DNA from: Paludibacteraceae bacterium
GTDB lineage: Bacteria; Bacteroidota; Bacteroidia; Bacteroidales; Paludibacteraceae
Direction: 5' to 3'
DNA: 64,000 bases
Assembly (NCBI GenBank): GCA_017937025.1
Contig: JAGBEJ010000002.1
Coordinates: 248,001 to 312,000 of the forward strand
Within the stretch, counting starts at the first letter, position 1; each line of letters starts with the position of its first letter. Below, one piece after another: positions 26,370 to 34,833 of this stretch. The notes beneath the pieces are model-generated. The model was not told the DNA's origin. It saw only the letters and a program-made list of their open reading frames with translations, and did no database searches. The position numbers and the translations under genes were made by a program.

Positions 26370-26377
26370 CAAAGATA
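26370..26377 (-). promoter_or_regulatory. -7 element of the rpsF operon
   Basis: TATCTTTG followed by CACCGC on the minus strand matches TAnnTTTG, 61 nt upstream of the rpsF ATG. Confidence 0.65.
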
Positions 26378-26427
26378 ACAACAAAGTCGCTGATAAACAA
26401 GTGATTTTATAAAAATTCCGGACGAAA

Positions 26428-27240
26428 TCACGCACGCGCTTTCTTTTCCAAACGCCCGACGATGAAGACCGAGAACTCGTAAAGGGCGAAGACTGGAACC
26501 GAGACGAGCGAAAGCGTGAAGATGTCGGACGTCGGAGTGACGACGGCGGCGACCACGAGAATAGCCACGAAGGCATGGCGGCGGTAACGCTTCATGAACG
26601 AAGCCTTGAGCAGTCCAGCCTTGGCCAGAAGCCACGACAGCACAGGCAGCTCGAACACGACGCCCATGAGCAGAAGCAGCAGGAAGAACGTGTCGATGTA
26701 GGAGTCGAGAGCGACGAGATTCGGCACAGCCTCATCCACCTGATAATTCCCCAAGAACGAGACTGTGAACGGAACGATGACGAAGTAAGCCACCAGCGCG
26801 CCCAGCATGAACATGACGAAGCCGCTGAAGACAAGCAGCGAGGCGACGCGGCGCTCTGCCCTGTAAAGCGCAGGCGAGATGAAACTGAAAAGGACGTAAA
26901 GTATAAACGGCGAGGCGATGAGCAGCGCGAAATAGAACGATGTGCGCATGTGCACAAGGAACTGCGACGCCAGACCGGTGTTGATAAGCTGGAGCGACTT
27001 GAAGCCGGATGCGGAGTCCACTAACCCATGGGCATAGGGCTGAACGCAGGCTGCGAGCACACGGACCGCGCGAAACGTGACGAAGTCTGCGTTCTTAGGC
27101 GCAAGGACGATAGAAAAAAGCACGTCCTTGAGACAGAATACGACGACCGTCAGCGCAGCCACGACGACGATAATGCGCACGAGGTACGAGCGCAAGTCGT
27201 CGAGATGCTCCCAGAAAGTCTTTGGTGTGTCGCCAGCCAT
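26428..27240 (-). CDS. tatC: Twin-arginine translocase subunit TatC
   Basis: This 270-residue protein has six predicted transmembrane helices and the TatC marks FWEHLDDLRSYLVRIIVVVA at the N-terminus (with the conserved Glu that reads the RR signal), ASPFILYVLFSFISPALY and FELPVLSWLLAKAGLL. TatC recognises twin-arginine signals and, with TatA, moves folded proteins across the inner membrane. It is the last gene of a five-gene unit: tatA lies 6 nt upstream, preceded by a TonB receptor and two Fe-S proteins. No tatB is present, as usual for Bacteroidetes. Confidence 0.95.
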   Translation of the reverse strand: MAGDTPKTFWEHLDDLRSYLVRIIVVVAALTVVVFCLKDVLFSIVLAPKNADFVTFRAVRVLAACVQPYAHGLVDSASGFKSLQLINTGLASQFLVHMRTSFYFALLIASPFILYVLFSFISPALYRAERRVASLLVFSGFVMFMLGALVAYFVIVPFTVSFLGNYQVDEAVPNLVALDSYIDTFFLLLLLMGVVFELPVLSWLLAKAGLLKASFMKRYRRHAFVAILVVAAVVTPTSDIFTLSLVSVPVFALYEFSVFIVGRLEKKARA

Positions 27241-27246
27241 CGGAAA

Positions 27247-27468
27247 TCAGGATTGCGCAGGAGTAGAGCCGTCGGAAGGCTTGTTGTCGTCCTCCTTCTT
27301 GTCCTCAACGCCGTTGACACCGTCCTTGAAGCTGCGGACGCCCTTGCCTATGCCCTTCATAAGCTCAGGAATCTTCTTGCCGCCGAAGAGCAGCAGCACA
27401 ACAAGCACGATGAGGAGGATTTCAGGCAGACCGAGTCCGCCGAGTAACAAAAGAACTGAAAGATTCAT
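27247..27468 (-). CDS. tatA: Twin-arginine translocase subunit TatA
   Basis: This 73-residue protein has one transmembrane helix followed by the conserved [20 protein letters not shown] amphipathic helix and an acidic tail. TatA polymerises to form the Tat pore. It starts 40 nt after the TonB receptor gene and ends 6 nt before tatC. Its placement directly behind genes for two twin-arginine proteins suggests dedicated or co-regulated export. Confidence 0.95.
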   Translation of the reverse strand: MNLSVLLLLGGLGLPEILLIVLVVLLLFGGKKIPELMKGIGKGVRSFKDGVNGVEDKKEDDNKPSDGSTPAQS

Positions 27469-27508
27469 ATTATCCGTATTTTAGTTATTTGTGACAAAGT
27501 TAATGATT

Positions 27509-29503
27509 TTAGAAATGCAGTTTCACGCCAGCGAAAGCCGTAGCCTTAGGCATTGGGAAGCCGGCATTGATTTCGTACTTCTGCGCCAGGATATTATCCA
27601 CACGCACGAAAACCGATGCGCCCGGCAGTACGTTTATGTAGGCGTTGGCGTTCCACAACACAAAGTTCTCCTTCTGCTCTGCAGTTCCGACAGCCGTGTA
27701 CAGTCCATCGACATACTGGATTCCGGTGTTGAAGCCCCATCCGTGCCAGAATTTCTTGTTGTTGTATGACACGCTGGCGTAGAGATTATGCTCCGGTGCG
27801 GCTATGACGGGATTCTCCATGTGCAGGAAACTGTAGTTGGCGTTCACGCGCCACGAGTTGTTGATGTTGTAGCCGAACGAGAACTCGGCGCCGCAGTTCT
27901 CTATCTCGCCTGTGTTCAGGTTCTTAGGCCCACTTGTTCCCATGACGGTCTGTATGAGGTTGTCGCCCTTGATGTAGAAGGCGTTCAGACCGACGACCAT
28001 CTTTGAGTCGAGCAGACGGTGTCTGTACGAAAGTTCGTAGTTCATTATGTTCTCCGGGTCAAGTTCGGCGTTGGCTGGCTTGAACATGTACAACTCACGC
28101 AGCGTAGGGTTGCGGAAGCCCTTTGACACAGAAGCCTTGACGTCGATGTCCTTCGATGCGTGGAACACCACTCCACCCTGCGGAACCCATTCGCCGTGAG
28201 TGACTGAATGGTAGTCGTAGCGCAGACCAAGGTCGATGGTCAGCCATTTCCAGAAAAGCCCCTGCGAGTAGTTGACGTAGCCGGCGACTTCGTACTGAGT
28301 CGTGTCGGCAATGGTCTTGTCGGGTTTGGTTGTGTCGAAGAAGTCGTTCCACGCCTCGCCGCCGAAGTGGAAAAAGTCAGCGCCGACAGTCACACGACCG
28401 TTGCGGAAGAATCCGTTCGAGTTTTTCAGGAATGAATATGTCTGATAAGCCGACACGCCCCACATGTCGTCGTCGGATTTGTAGAGATAGTCCTTAGGCG
28501 ACTCGCCTGCACCGTAGCCGTCGTTTATCTTATGCTTGCCGAAACTGTAGAAAGCGTTCACAGAGCCGGAAGTGTTATGATAGTCATTATTAACCGAAGC
28601 CGAGAAATAACCACGAAGAACTGACTGGTCCGCCTGGCTGAGCGGCGCAGTCACCGCACCCGGATTCGAGTCCTTGAAGAAAGTCACGTTGCCGTTAGCG
28701 CCCACGTTCCAATGCTTGTTTATGTCATAGCCAAGATTCAGCGAGCCGCCGTACTGACGGAACATCATGTTGTCGCGGTGGCCGTCAGTGTTGCTGTAGT
28801 TGGCAGAAGCAGCGCCCGAGAACTTCTCGTAGCGGAAGCGTGTGGAAGCGTCGATTTGCGCCGTGTTGTACGAGCCGTAAGACATAGAGAGGTCGGTCTC
28901 CGCGCCATTCTTCGCCTTGCCCTTGCGAGTGACGATATTCAGCACGCCGCCGAGAGCGTTAGAGCCGTAAAGCACAGAAGCCGGGCCACGCAGCACCTCG
29001 ACACGCTCCACCCAGTCGGACAGATAAGTGTCCGCCACAGGATGACCGAACAAGCCCATGTACTGCGGATGACCGTCGATGAGCACAAGCATCTGACCCG
29101 AGCCGGCAGACACGCCACGGAGCGACAATCCGCCAGCCGCGCCGCCCGACACGCCGTAGCCAAGCACACCACGAGAAGTAAGGAACAGTCCAGGCACCTG
29201 CTGAGCCACCGTCGGCAGAATCGAAAGATTATTGCTCTGCTTGAGTTCTGTATTTGAAACCACGGAAACGTTATAAGGCAGATGACGAAGCTCCACTTCC
29301 TCGCGCGAACCAGTCACCACAACCTCATCAAGCTTCATAACAGTAGGAGCTAAACAACAGACGAATTTTTGATATAGACAACCGTATACCACAGAATCAG
29401 GAAGTTGCCCTGCATCCACCAGAGTGTCATTCACAGCCTCATCGGCATAGACAGCAGGCAGAGAGAGAAGTAATGCTGATGCGAGAATACAAAGCTTTTT
29501 CAT
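27509..29503 (-). CDS. TonB-dependent outer-membrane receptor (BtuB-like layout)
   Basis: This 664-residue protein has a signal peptide (KLCILASALLLSLPAVYA), a plug domain (LDEVVVTGSREEVELRHLP, SLRGVSAGSGQMLVLIDG, VERVEVLRGPASVLYGSNAL) and a 22-strand barrel ending in LHF. It lacks the SusC carboxypeptidase-like extension, so it resembles classic siderophore or cobalamin receptors; the ligand is unknown. The ATG at 29503 is chosen for the signal peptide; the open frame runs further upstream. It follows the aldo/keto reductase gene by 31 nt and precedes tatA by 40 nt. Its link with periplasmic Fe-S redox proteins suggests import of an iron or redox-active compound. Confidence 0.85.
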   Translation of the reverse strand: MKKLCILASALLLSLPAVYADEAVNDTLVDAGQLPDSVVYGCLYQKFVCCLAPTVMKLDEVVVTGSREEVELRHLPYNVSVVSNTELKQSNNLSILPTVAQQVPGLFLTSRGVLGYGVSGGAAGGLSLRGVSAGSGQMLVLIDGHPQYMGLFGHPVADTYLSDWVERVEVLRGPASVLYGSNALGGVLNIVTRKGKAKNGAETDLSMSYGSYNTAQIDASTRFRYEKFSGAASANYSNTDGHRDNMMFRQYGGSLNLGYDINKHWNVGANGNVTFFKDSNPGAVTAPLSQADQSVLRGYFSASVNNDYHNTSGSVNAFYSFGKHKINDGYGAGESPKDYLYKSDDDMWGVSAYQTYSFLKNSNGFFRNGRVTVGADFFHFGGEAWNDFFDTTKPDKTIADTTQYEVAGYVNYSQGLFWKWLTIDLGLRYDYHSVTHGEWVPQGGVVFHASKDIDVKASVSKGFRNPTLRELYMFKPANAELDPENIMNYELSYRHRLLDSKMVVGLNAFYIKGDNLIQTVMGTSGPKNLNTGEIENCGAEFSFGYNINNSWRVNANYSFLHMENPVIAAPEHNLYASVSYNNKKFWHGWGFNTGIQYVDGLYTAVGTAEQKENFVLWNANAYINVLPGASVFVRVDNILAQKYEINAGFPMPKATAFAGVKLHF

Positions 29504-29534
29504 TTTAATCGTTTTGCAATGTTTGGGGTTATAA

Positions 29535-30962
29535 TCAAATAAGAGTACCCTGCTTGAGCGACTCCACAAAACCGTCGATGCGGTGAAGCTCCGACGGAAT
29601 CTCGATAGTCTGCGGACAATGCGACACGCACTGGTTGCAGCCTATGCAATGGCTCGCCTGACGAAGACGAGGCACGCTGCGGTCGTAGCCCACAAGGAAA
29701 GCCTTGCGTTCGCGCGCATATTCAGGGTCCTGCGCCGACGACGGCACATTGCCCTCGTTCACGCACTTGTTGTAATGCACGAAAATGGCAGGTATGTCGA
29801 TGCCGTAAGGGCAAGGCATGCAGTATTTGCAGTCGTTGCAAGGGATGGTCGGATACTTGAGAATAAGCTTAGCCACGTACTCGAGGAACTCCAGGTCGTC
29901 GTCGGTCAGGTTGACAAGCGGCGAGTAAGTGTCCAGATTCTCCTCCAGATGCTCCATGTAGGTCATGCCGCTGAGCACCGTCAGCACATTCGGGAAGTTG
30001 CCGGCATAGCGGAACGCCCACGACGCCACCGACGAGTCAGGCACACGCTGCTTGAGCGTCTCCACCACATGGTCGGGCAACGTAGCCAGTCGGCCACCGA
30101 GCAGCGGCTCCATGATGATGGCAGGGATGCCGCGCTTCTCCAGTTCCGAATAGAGATACTCGGCGTTAGTGTTGCGCTCGCGCACCTCCTTGGCATGCTT
30201 CCAGTCCACGTAGTTCAGCTGAATCTGCACAAAGTCCCATTTGTATTTGTCGTGCATAGAGAGCAGATAGTCGAAGGCGGCGATGTCGCCATGGTACGAG
30301 AATCCGAGGTTGCGTATGCGTCCAGCCTTGCGCTCCTCCACGAGGAAATCGAGCATTCCGTTGTCGAAATAGCGCGCCTTCAGAGCGTCCATTCCCGACA
30401 CCTTCTCGCCGTCCTTTTCAGCAGGCATGCCGATGCCGTGCAGCAGGTAGTAGTCTATGCAATCAACCTGAAGATTCTTGAACGAATTGCGGTACATCTG
30501 CATAGAAGCGGCACGAGACCATTTCTCGGGGCTGAAGTTCGACAGCTTGGTCGCTACGAAGTACGACTCGCGCGGATGGCGGTGCAGGGCTATGCCGGTC
30601 GATGCCTCGGACTCGCCTTTGCAATACGCCGGCGAGGTGTCGAAATAGTTCACACCGTTCTCCATGGCGTAATCCACGAGCCTGTTCACCTGCTTCTGGT
30701 CTATCGGCGAGTCGTTCTTCTTGCCGGCTGGGTTGCCGTCGGTGGCAGGCAGACGCATCATGCCGTAGCCGAGCAGCGAGACCTTGTCATGGGTTGTCGG
30801 GGTTATGCGATAAGTCATCGTTCCCCTCTTCTTCTTGGACGAGGACGACTTGCCTTCTGGACCGGAGCATCCGACCGACGCCACAGCCGCAGCCAGCGAG
30901 CCCGCTCCCACAAGTTTAAGGAACGAGCGGCGTGTTATCTTGCGTTTATTGCTATTCTTCAT
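29535..30962 (-). CDS. Tat-exported aldo/keto reductase with ferredoxin domain
   Basis: This 475-residue protein starts with a twin-arginine signal (KRKITRRSFLKLVGAGS) that ends in a lipobox-like SVGC, so it may be a Tat-exported lipoprotein. The aldo/keto reductase barrel (about residues 50-340) keeps the tetrad: Asp and Tyr in YFDTSPAYCKGE, Lys in VATKLSNF and His in DYYLLHGIG. A C-terminal 4Fe-4S domain has CNDCKYCMPCP and CIGCNQCVSHCP. Family members couple NAD(P)H or Fe-S electrons to carbonyl substrates; here the enzyme would act outside the inner membrane. It lies 12 nt after the membrane Fe-S protein gene, its probable electron partner. Confidence 0.88.
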   Translation of the reverse strand: MKNSNKRKITRRSFLKLVGAGSLAAAVASVGCSGPEGKSSSSKKKRGTMTYRITPTTHDKVSLLGYGMMRLPATDGNPAGKKNDSPIDQKQVNRLVDYAMENGVNYFDTSPAYCKGESEASTGIALHRHPRESYFVATKLSNFSPEKWSRAASMQMYRNSFKNLQVDCIDYYLLHGIGMPAEKDGEKVSGMDALKARYFDNGMLDFLVEERKAGRIRNLGFSYHGDIAAFDYLLSMHDKYKWDFVQIQLNYVDWKHAKEVRERNTNAEYLYSELEKRGIPAIIMEPLLGGRLATLPDHVVETLKQRVPDSSVASWAFRYAGNFPNVLTVLSGMTYMEHLEENLDTYSPLVNLTDDDLEFLEYVAKLILKYPTIPCNDCKYCMPCPYGIDIPAIFVHYNKCVNEGNVPSSAQDPEYARERKAFLVGYDRSVPRLRQASHCIGCNQCVSHCPQTIEIPSELHRIDGFVESLKQGTLI

Positions 30963-30974
30963 AAGGCTATGTTT

Positions 30975-32459
30975 TTATATCATTCTCTGCATCTCGTGCC
31001 CCTCGACGTAGATTGCACTAAACGGACGAGACGGACACAGGTTCTCGCATGCGCCGCAGCCTATGCAGCGTGATGTGTTTACAACTGGTATTTTCAGTGA
31101 TTCTGGGTCATTGGCATCGGACGGCACCATCATTATGGCTCCCGAAGGACAATGGCGGGCGCAGTTGCCGCACTCCACGCCGTCGGTCAGCGGAACGCAG
31201 TTCTCACGCAACCACACCGCATGACCAATCTGCAGCGACGACTTCTCAGCCTTGGTTATCGGCTTGATGGCGCCGGCAGGACACACGTTGGAGCATCTTG
31301 TGCACTCCGGACGGCAGTAGCCGCGCTCGTATGATGCGTAAGGCTGCATGAACGTCGAGAGCGACTCCGAAGGTCTCAGCACGCCGTTGGGACAAGCCGA
31401 CACGCACAGCTGGCAGGCGGTGCAGTGGTCAGCCATGTTGTTGGCTGATATGGCGCCCGGAGGCAGAATCGGAGTCTTGCGCTCGGGCATACGCTTGTCC
31501 TCAATGACTGCCAGTCCGCCATCGACGCTCTTCTCCTGAGCCGACACGACCGCCGCAGTGGCGAGCAGAGCCGACGTCGCAAGGAAGTCGCGGCGCGAAT
31601 TGTCAACACTCTCCTGCCCGGCTTCACGCTTGGCGGCAAGAGGGCGCATCTTATATGAAATGGCGTTCTGGTGGCATTTGCCTATGCAGTCGAAGCAAGC
31701 CACGCAGCGGCTATGGTCTATGGCGGAGTTCTTGGAGTCGATGCACGACGACTTGCAGTTGCGCGAGCACAGTCCGCAGTGGTTGCACTTATCTGTGTCG
31801 ATGACCGGACGGAAAAGTGAGAAGCGCGACAGCAGTCCCAGAGTCGTGCCGACGGGGCAAATCGTGTTGCAGTACGTTCTGCCGCCAATCCACGCCAGCA
31901 CAGCGACAACGGCGAGCGTCACAGCCGCCACGGCAGTCACAGCCACCGACTTCAGCACCCACACGTCCACATGGTAGAACATATATGAGTCTGCCTTTTC
32001 GGCAATCGTGGCGAGCAGGTTGTTAGCCAGCAGGTAAAGCGGCTGGAAGAACGAGGCGGCTATTCGCCCGTAGGCGCTGTAAGGCGCAAGCAGCACGACG
32101 AAGGCATTGACACCAGCTATGACAGCCACGACGAAAACGCCAAGCACCGAGTAGCGCAGCCAGTTCTTAGGCTTGCTGTAGCCGAAGCGGTTCTTTTTGC
32201 GCTTGCCGGCAAGCCACGAGACGACGTCCTGCATAACGCCCAGCGGACATATCACCGAGCAATAGACACGCCCGAAAAGCAGTGTCAGCAGCACAATTCC
32301 GACTATGACAGCCACATTGAGCGACAACACAGCCGGCAGAAACTGCACCTTGGCGAGAAAGCCGACCGAACGCGCGGCTGTGCCCGTGAAATCGACGAAA
32401 AGCCATGTCACAAGCAACAGGACTATCACCGCCGAGATAATTCTTATTCTTCTTAACAT
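30975..32459 (-). CDS. NapH/MauN-like membrane Fe-S protein with internal Tat motif
   Basis: This 494-residue protein has about four to five transmembrane helices in the first 240 residues with two membrane CxxxCP motifs (CSVICPLG, CNTICPVG), as in NapH and NosR. Then come clusters such as CNHCGLCSRNC and CVACFDCIGKC. A twin-arginine sequence NSRRDFLATSALLATAAVV follows at about residue 297, and after it four more clusters (CTACQLCVSACP, CRPECTRCSNVCP, CGNCARHCP, CIGCGACENLCP). This suggests Sec insertion of the first part and Tat transfer of the last Fe-S part. It probably passes quinol electrons outward to the neighbouring reductase. Start chosen at 32459, downstream of the promoter. Confidence 0.85.
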   Translation of the reverse strand: MLRRIRIISAVIVLLLVTWLFVDFTGTAARSVGFLAKVQFLPAVLSLNVAVIVGIVLLTLLFGRVYCSVICPLGVMQDVVSWLAGKRKKNRFGYSKPKNWLRYSVLGVFVVAVIAGVNAFVVLLAPYSAYGRIAASFFQPLYLLANNLLATIAEKADSYMFYHVDVWVLKSVAVTAVAAVTLAVVAVLAWIGGRTYCNTICPVGTTLGLLSRFSLFRPVIDTDKCNHCGLCSRNCKSSCIDSKNSAIDHSRCVACFDCIGKCHQNAISYKMRPLAAKREAGQESVDNSRRDFLATSALLATAAVVSAQEKSVDGGLAVIEDKRMPERKTPILPPGAISANNMADHCTACQLCVSACPNGVLRPSESLSTFMQPYASYERGYCRPECTRCSNVCPAGAIKPITKAEKSSLQIGHAVWLRENCVPLTDGVECGNCARHCPSGAIMMVPSDANDPESLKIPVVNTSRCIGCGACENLCPSRPFSAIYVEGHEMQRMI

Positions 32460-32491
32460 CAGGTTGATTTTGATTGATTTATCACGAATAA

Positions 32492-32521
32492 CAAATGTAA
32501 TGAAATTTCGATAACCGCAAA
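32492..32521 (-). promoter_or_regulatory. Promoter of the Fe-S/TonB/tatAC operon
   Basis: On the minus strand TTTG at 32518-32521 (-33) and TACATTTG at 32492-32499 (-7) are 18 nt apart, a good Bacteroides-type promoter 32 nt before the ATG at 32459. Confidence 0.75.
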
Positions 32522-32535
32522 TCAGCGCATTGATT

Positions 32536-32580
32536 AAAAAACGATTCTGCCACCCACTCGGCACTAATCGTTTTTTTTTT
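32536..32580. terminator. Orphan rho-independent hairpin between divergent genes
   Basis: AAAAAACGATT and AATCGTTTTTT (32536-32546 and 32566-32576) enclose a smaller TGCC/GGCA stem; the T-run is ten bases long. It lies between two divergent promoters where no annotated transcript should end. Confidence 0.7.
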
Positions 32581-32617
32581 AACTAATCAGGCGATACACA
32601 ATTACAATACTTTTTTA

Positions 32618-32625
32618 TAGCTTTG
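32618..32625 (+). promoter_or_regulatory. -7 element of the type-B CTD protein operon
   Basis: TAGCTTTG followed by CA matches TAnnTTTG, 21 nt before the ATG at 32647, and shows that the first in-frame ATG upstream is not used. Confidence 0.65.
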
Positions 32626-32646
32626 CAAAATAAATCTCCCGCTAAC

Positions 32647-34818
32647 ATGAGAAAGAACTGGCTCGTCATATCAATAGTGCTGATAGCTATGCTCTCCGCC
32701 TTTCTACACGCACAAATCACAAGACTGGTCTTTCTCGAAGACTTCGGCGGCAACGAAGCCACCGACCCAGCCGTGAGTCCGAGCGGCACCCCCGGAGTTG
32801 TCAATTACAGATATAATAATAAATCGGAATCATATTCTGGGTACTATTCTGTACGAAAGTCGCGCTACCACGGCTCGTGGCACTACATGGACGACCACAC
32901 CGTGGAGAATGACTTAGAGCGTGGATATTTAATGTATGTTGATGCCAACAACAATGAGATATTCTATCTCAAGGATATTGAAATAGGATGCTCAAGAGAT
33001 CTGACATTCGGCGTCTGGGCGGTGAACGTGAACACTTACCAGCAAACCCATGACAACTGGGCAAAGCCGATTCTTGAATTCAAGGTAACGGACTACTACA
33101 CAGGCGACACGCTCATACTGAAGCAGACGGGCGAGATTCATGTCGACAAAGTAAACGTCTCTGCATTAGAGTCTGCCACATGGATACATTACACAGCGAA
33201 AGGCACAATACCCAAAGGCGTAAACAAAATCCACTTCGAGATGCTAACAAAACAACACGCCTACTTAGGCGGTGACTTCGCTATCGACGACATAGAGATA
33301 TTCGTTGACGAGCCTGACAACTTCGTGCTGAGCGACATGGACGCTTGCTCAAACGAAGAACTGACCATCAAGGCTCCAGACATCGACTACAAGAGCTGGT
33401 TCGGAGATGACATCTACTACACTTGGGAGAAACTCTCCGACGACGGCACGTCATGGACCACGGTAGGCTACGACAAAGACTTGGCGCTCGGCAAGCCTGA
33501 CGCAACGATGAACGGCAAGTACCGCATGTCGGCGAATTGCTCGACCGACCTTTTCTGCATCGTGCATAGCGACACTATGACATTAAAAGTAATAGAGACA
33601 AAAGACTCGACAATAAACAAAAAAATATGCCGAGGAGAGACGTACTCTTTCAACGGACAGGAGATAAAAGAAAGCGGAGTTTACACATACAAGACAAAGA
33701 GCATCATCACTGGTTGCGACAGCACCGTGACGCTGAACATGGACGTGATTGAACCGAAAGACTCGACAATAAACGAAAAAATATGCCAAGGTGAGACGTA
33801 TTCATTCAACGGACAGGACATAAAAAAAAGAGGCGTTTACACATACACAACCAAGAGCCTCATCACTGGATGCGACAGCATCGTGACGCTGAACTTGGAG
33901 GTGATTGATCTGAAAGACTCAATCATAAACGAGAAAATTTGCCGAGGAGAGACGTACACATTCAACGGACAGAACATAACAGAAAGCGGAATTTACACAT
34001 ACATAACAAAAAGCCTAATCACTGGTTGCGACAGCATCGTGGCGCTGGTAATGAATGTGATAGAACCGAAAGACTCAATCATAAACGAAAAGATTTGCCG
34101 AGGAGAGACGTACTCTTTCAACGGACAGAACATAACAGAAGGCGGAGTTTACACATACAAGACAAAGAGCCTCATCACTGGATGCGACAGCATCGTGACG
34201 CTGAACATGGACGTGATTGAGCCGAAAGACTCGACAATAGACGAAAGAATGTGCAAGGGCGAGACATACTCGTTCAACGGACAAGAGATAACAGAAAGCG
34301 GCGTTTACACATACATAACCAAAAGCTTCATCACTGGGTGCGACAGCATCGTGACGCTGAACATGGACGTGATTGAGCCAGACGAGACTGAAATAACGAT
34401 GCTGATGCCGCAGGACGGTTTCTACGAATGGGAAGGCGACGTGTACCGCAAGCCAGGCACATACAAGAAAATGCTGAAAAACCAATTCGGATGCGACAGC
34501 CTCGTCGTGCTGACACTTGACGCCAATCCTACGGTCCATGTGAACATACCGGAAGGATTCTCGCCAAACGACGACGGCATAAACGACACATTCGTGATAC
34601 AAGGCATCGAGAACTACGCCGACAACCGCATACGCATATTCAACCGCTGGGGCAACAAGGTGTACGAGGCGTCGCCCTACCGCAACGACTGGGACGGACG
34701 AAACCACGAAGGCGGCAACGTCGGGTCGGACAAACTGCCTGTGGGAACGTACTACTATCTGCTGTGGCTGCGCAAGAACGACAGTCCGAAGAAAGGCTAC
34801 ATCTACCTGAACCGATAA
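32647..34818 (+). CDS. Repeat-rich surface protein with CHU_C (type-B T9SS) domain
   Basis: This 723-residue protein has a signal peptide (WLVISIVLIAMLSAFLHAQ), an N-terminal beta-sandwich-like region (about residues 24-230), five 52-residue repeats (319-578) with the pattern ICRGETYSFNGQ and ITGCDSIVTLN, a sixth decayed unit, and the C-terminal gliding-motility domain (about 630-723: GFSPNDDGINDTF, IRIFNRWGNKVYE, WDGR, PVGTYYYLL). The last domain is the type-B signal for the type IX secretion system, so the protein should be secreted or cell-attached. The repeats hold paired Cys and may be adhesin-like. The PorP/SprF-OmpA gene follows 15 nt downstream. Confidence 0.88.
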   Translation: MRKNWLVISIVLIAMLSAFLHAQITRLVFLEDFGGNEATDPAVSPSGTPGVVNYRYNNKSESYSGYYSVRKSRYHGSWHYMDDHTVENDLERGYLMYVDANNNEIFYLKDIEIGCSRDLTFGVWAVNVNTYQQTHDNWAKPILEFKVTDYYTGDTLILKQTGEIHVDKVNVSALESATWIHYTAKGTIPKGVNKIHFEMLTKQHAYLGGDFAIDDIEIFVDEPDNFVLSDMDACSNEELTIKAPDIDYKSWFGDDIYYTWEKLSDDGTSWTTVGYDKDLALGKPDATMNGKYRMSANCSTDLFCIVHSDTMTLKVIETKDSTINKKICRGETYSFNGQEIKESGVYTYKTKSIITGCDSTVTLNMDVIEPKDSTINEKICQGETYSFNGQDIKKRGVYTYTTKSLITGCDSIVTLNLEVIDLKDSIINEKICRGETYTFNGQNITESGIYTYITKSLITGCDSIVALVMNVIEPKDSIINEKICRGETYSFNGQNITEGGVYTYKTKSLITGCDSIVTLNMDVIEPKDSTIDERMCKGETYSFNGQEITESGVYTYITKSFITGCDSIVTLNMDVIEPDETEITMLMPQDGFYEWEGDVYRKPGTYKKMLKNQFGCDSLVVLTLDANPTVHVNIPEGFSPNDDGINDTFVIQGIENYADNRIRIFNRWGNKVYEASPYRNDWDGRNHEGGNVGSDKLPVGTYYYLLWLRKNDSPKKGYIYLNR
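33601..34380 (+). repeat. Five in-phase 156-bp tandem repeats
   Basis: Units start at 33601, 33757, 33913, 34069 and 34225, each exactly 156 bp (52 codons) and beginning with the codons for KDS. Identity between units is high at DNA level, so copy number could change by recombination without a frameshift. Confidence 0.9.
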
Positions 34819-34833
34819 AAGACACGCGCAAGA

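Noticed and set aside
33601-34380. CRISPR array
   Set aside because: The repeats are 156 bp, contiguous, without spacers, and coding.
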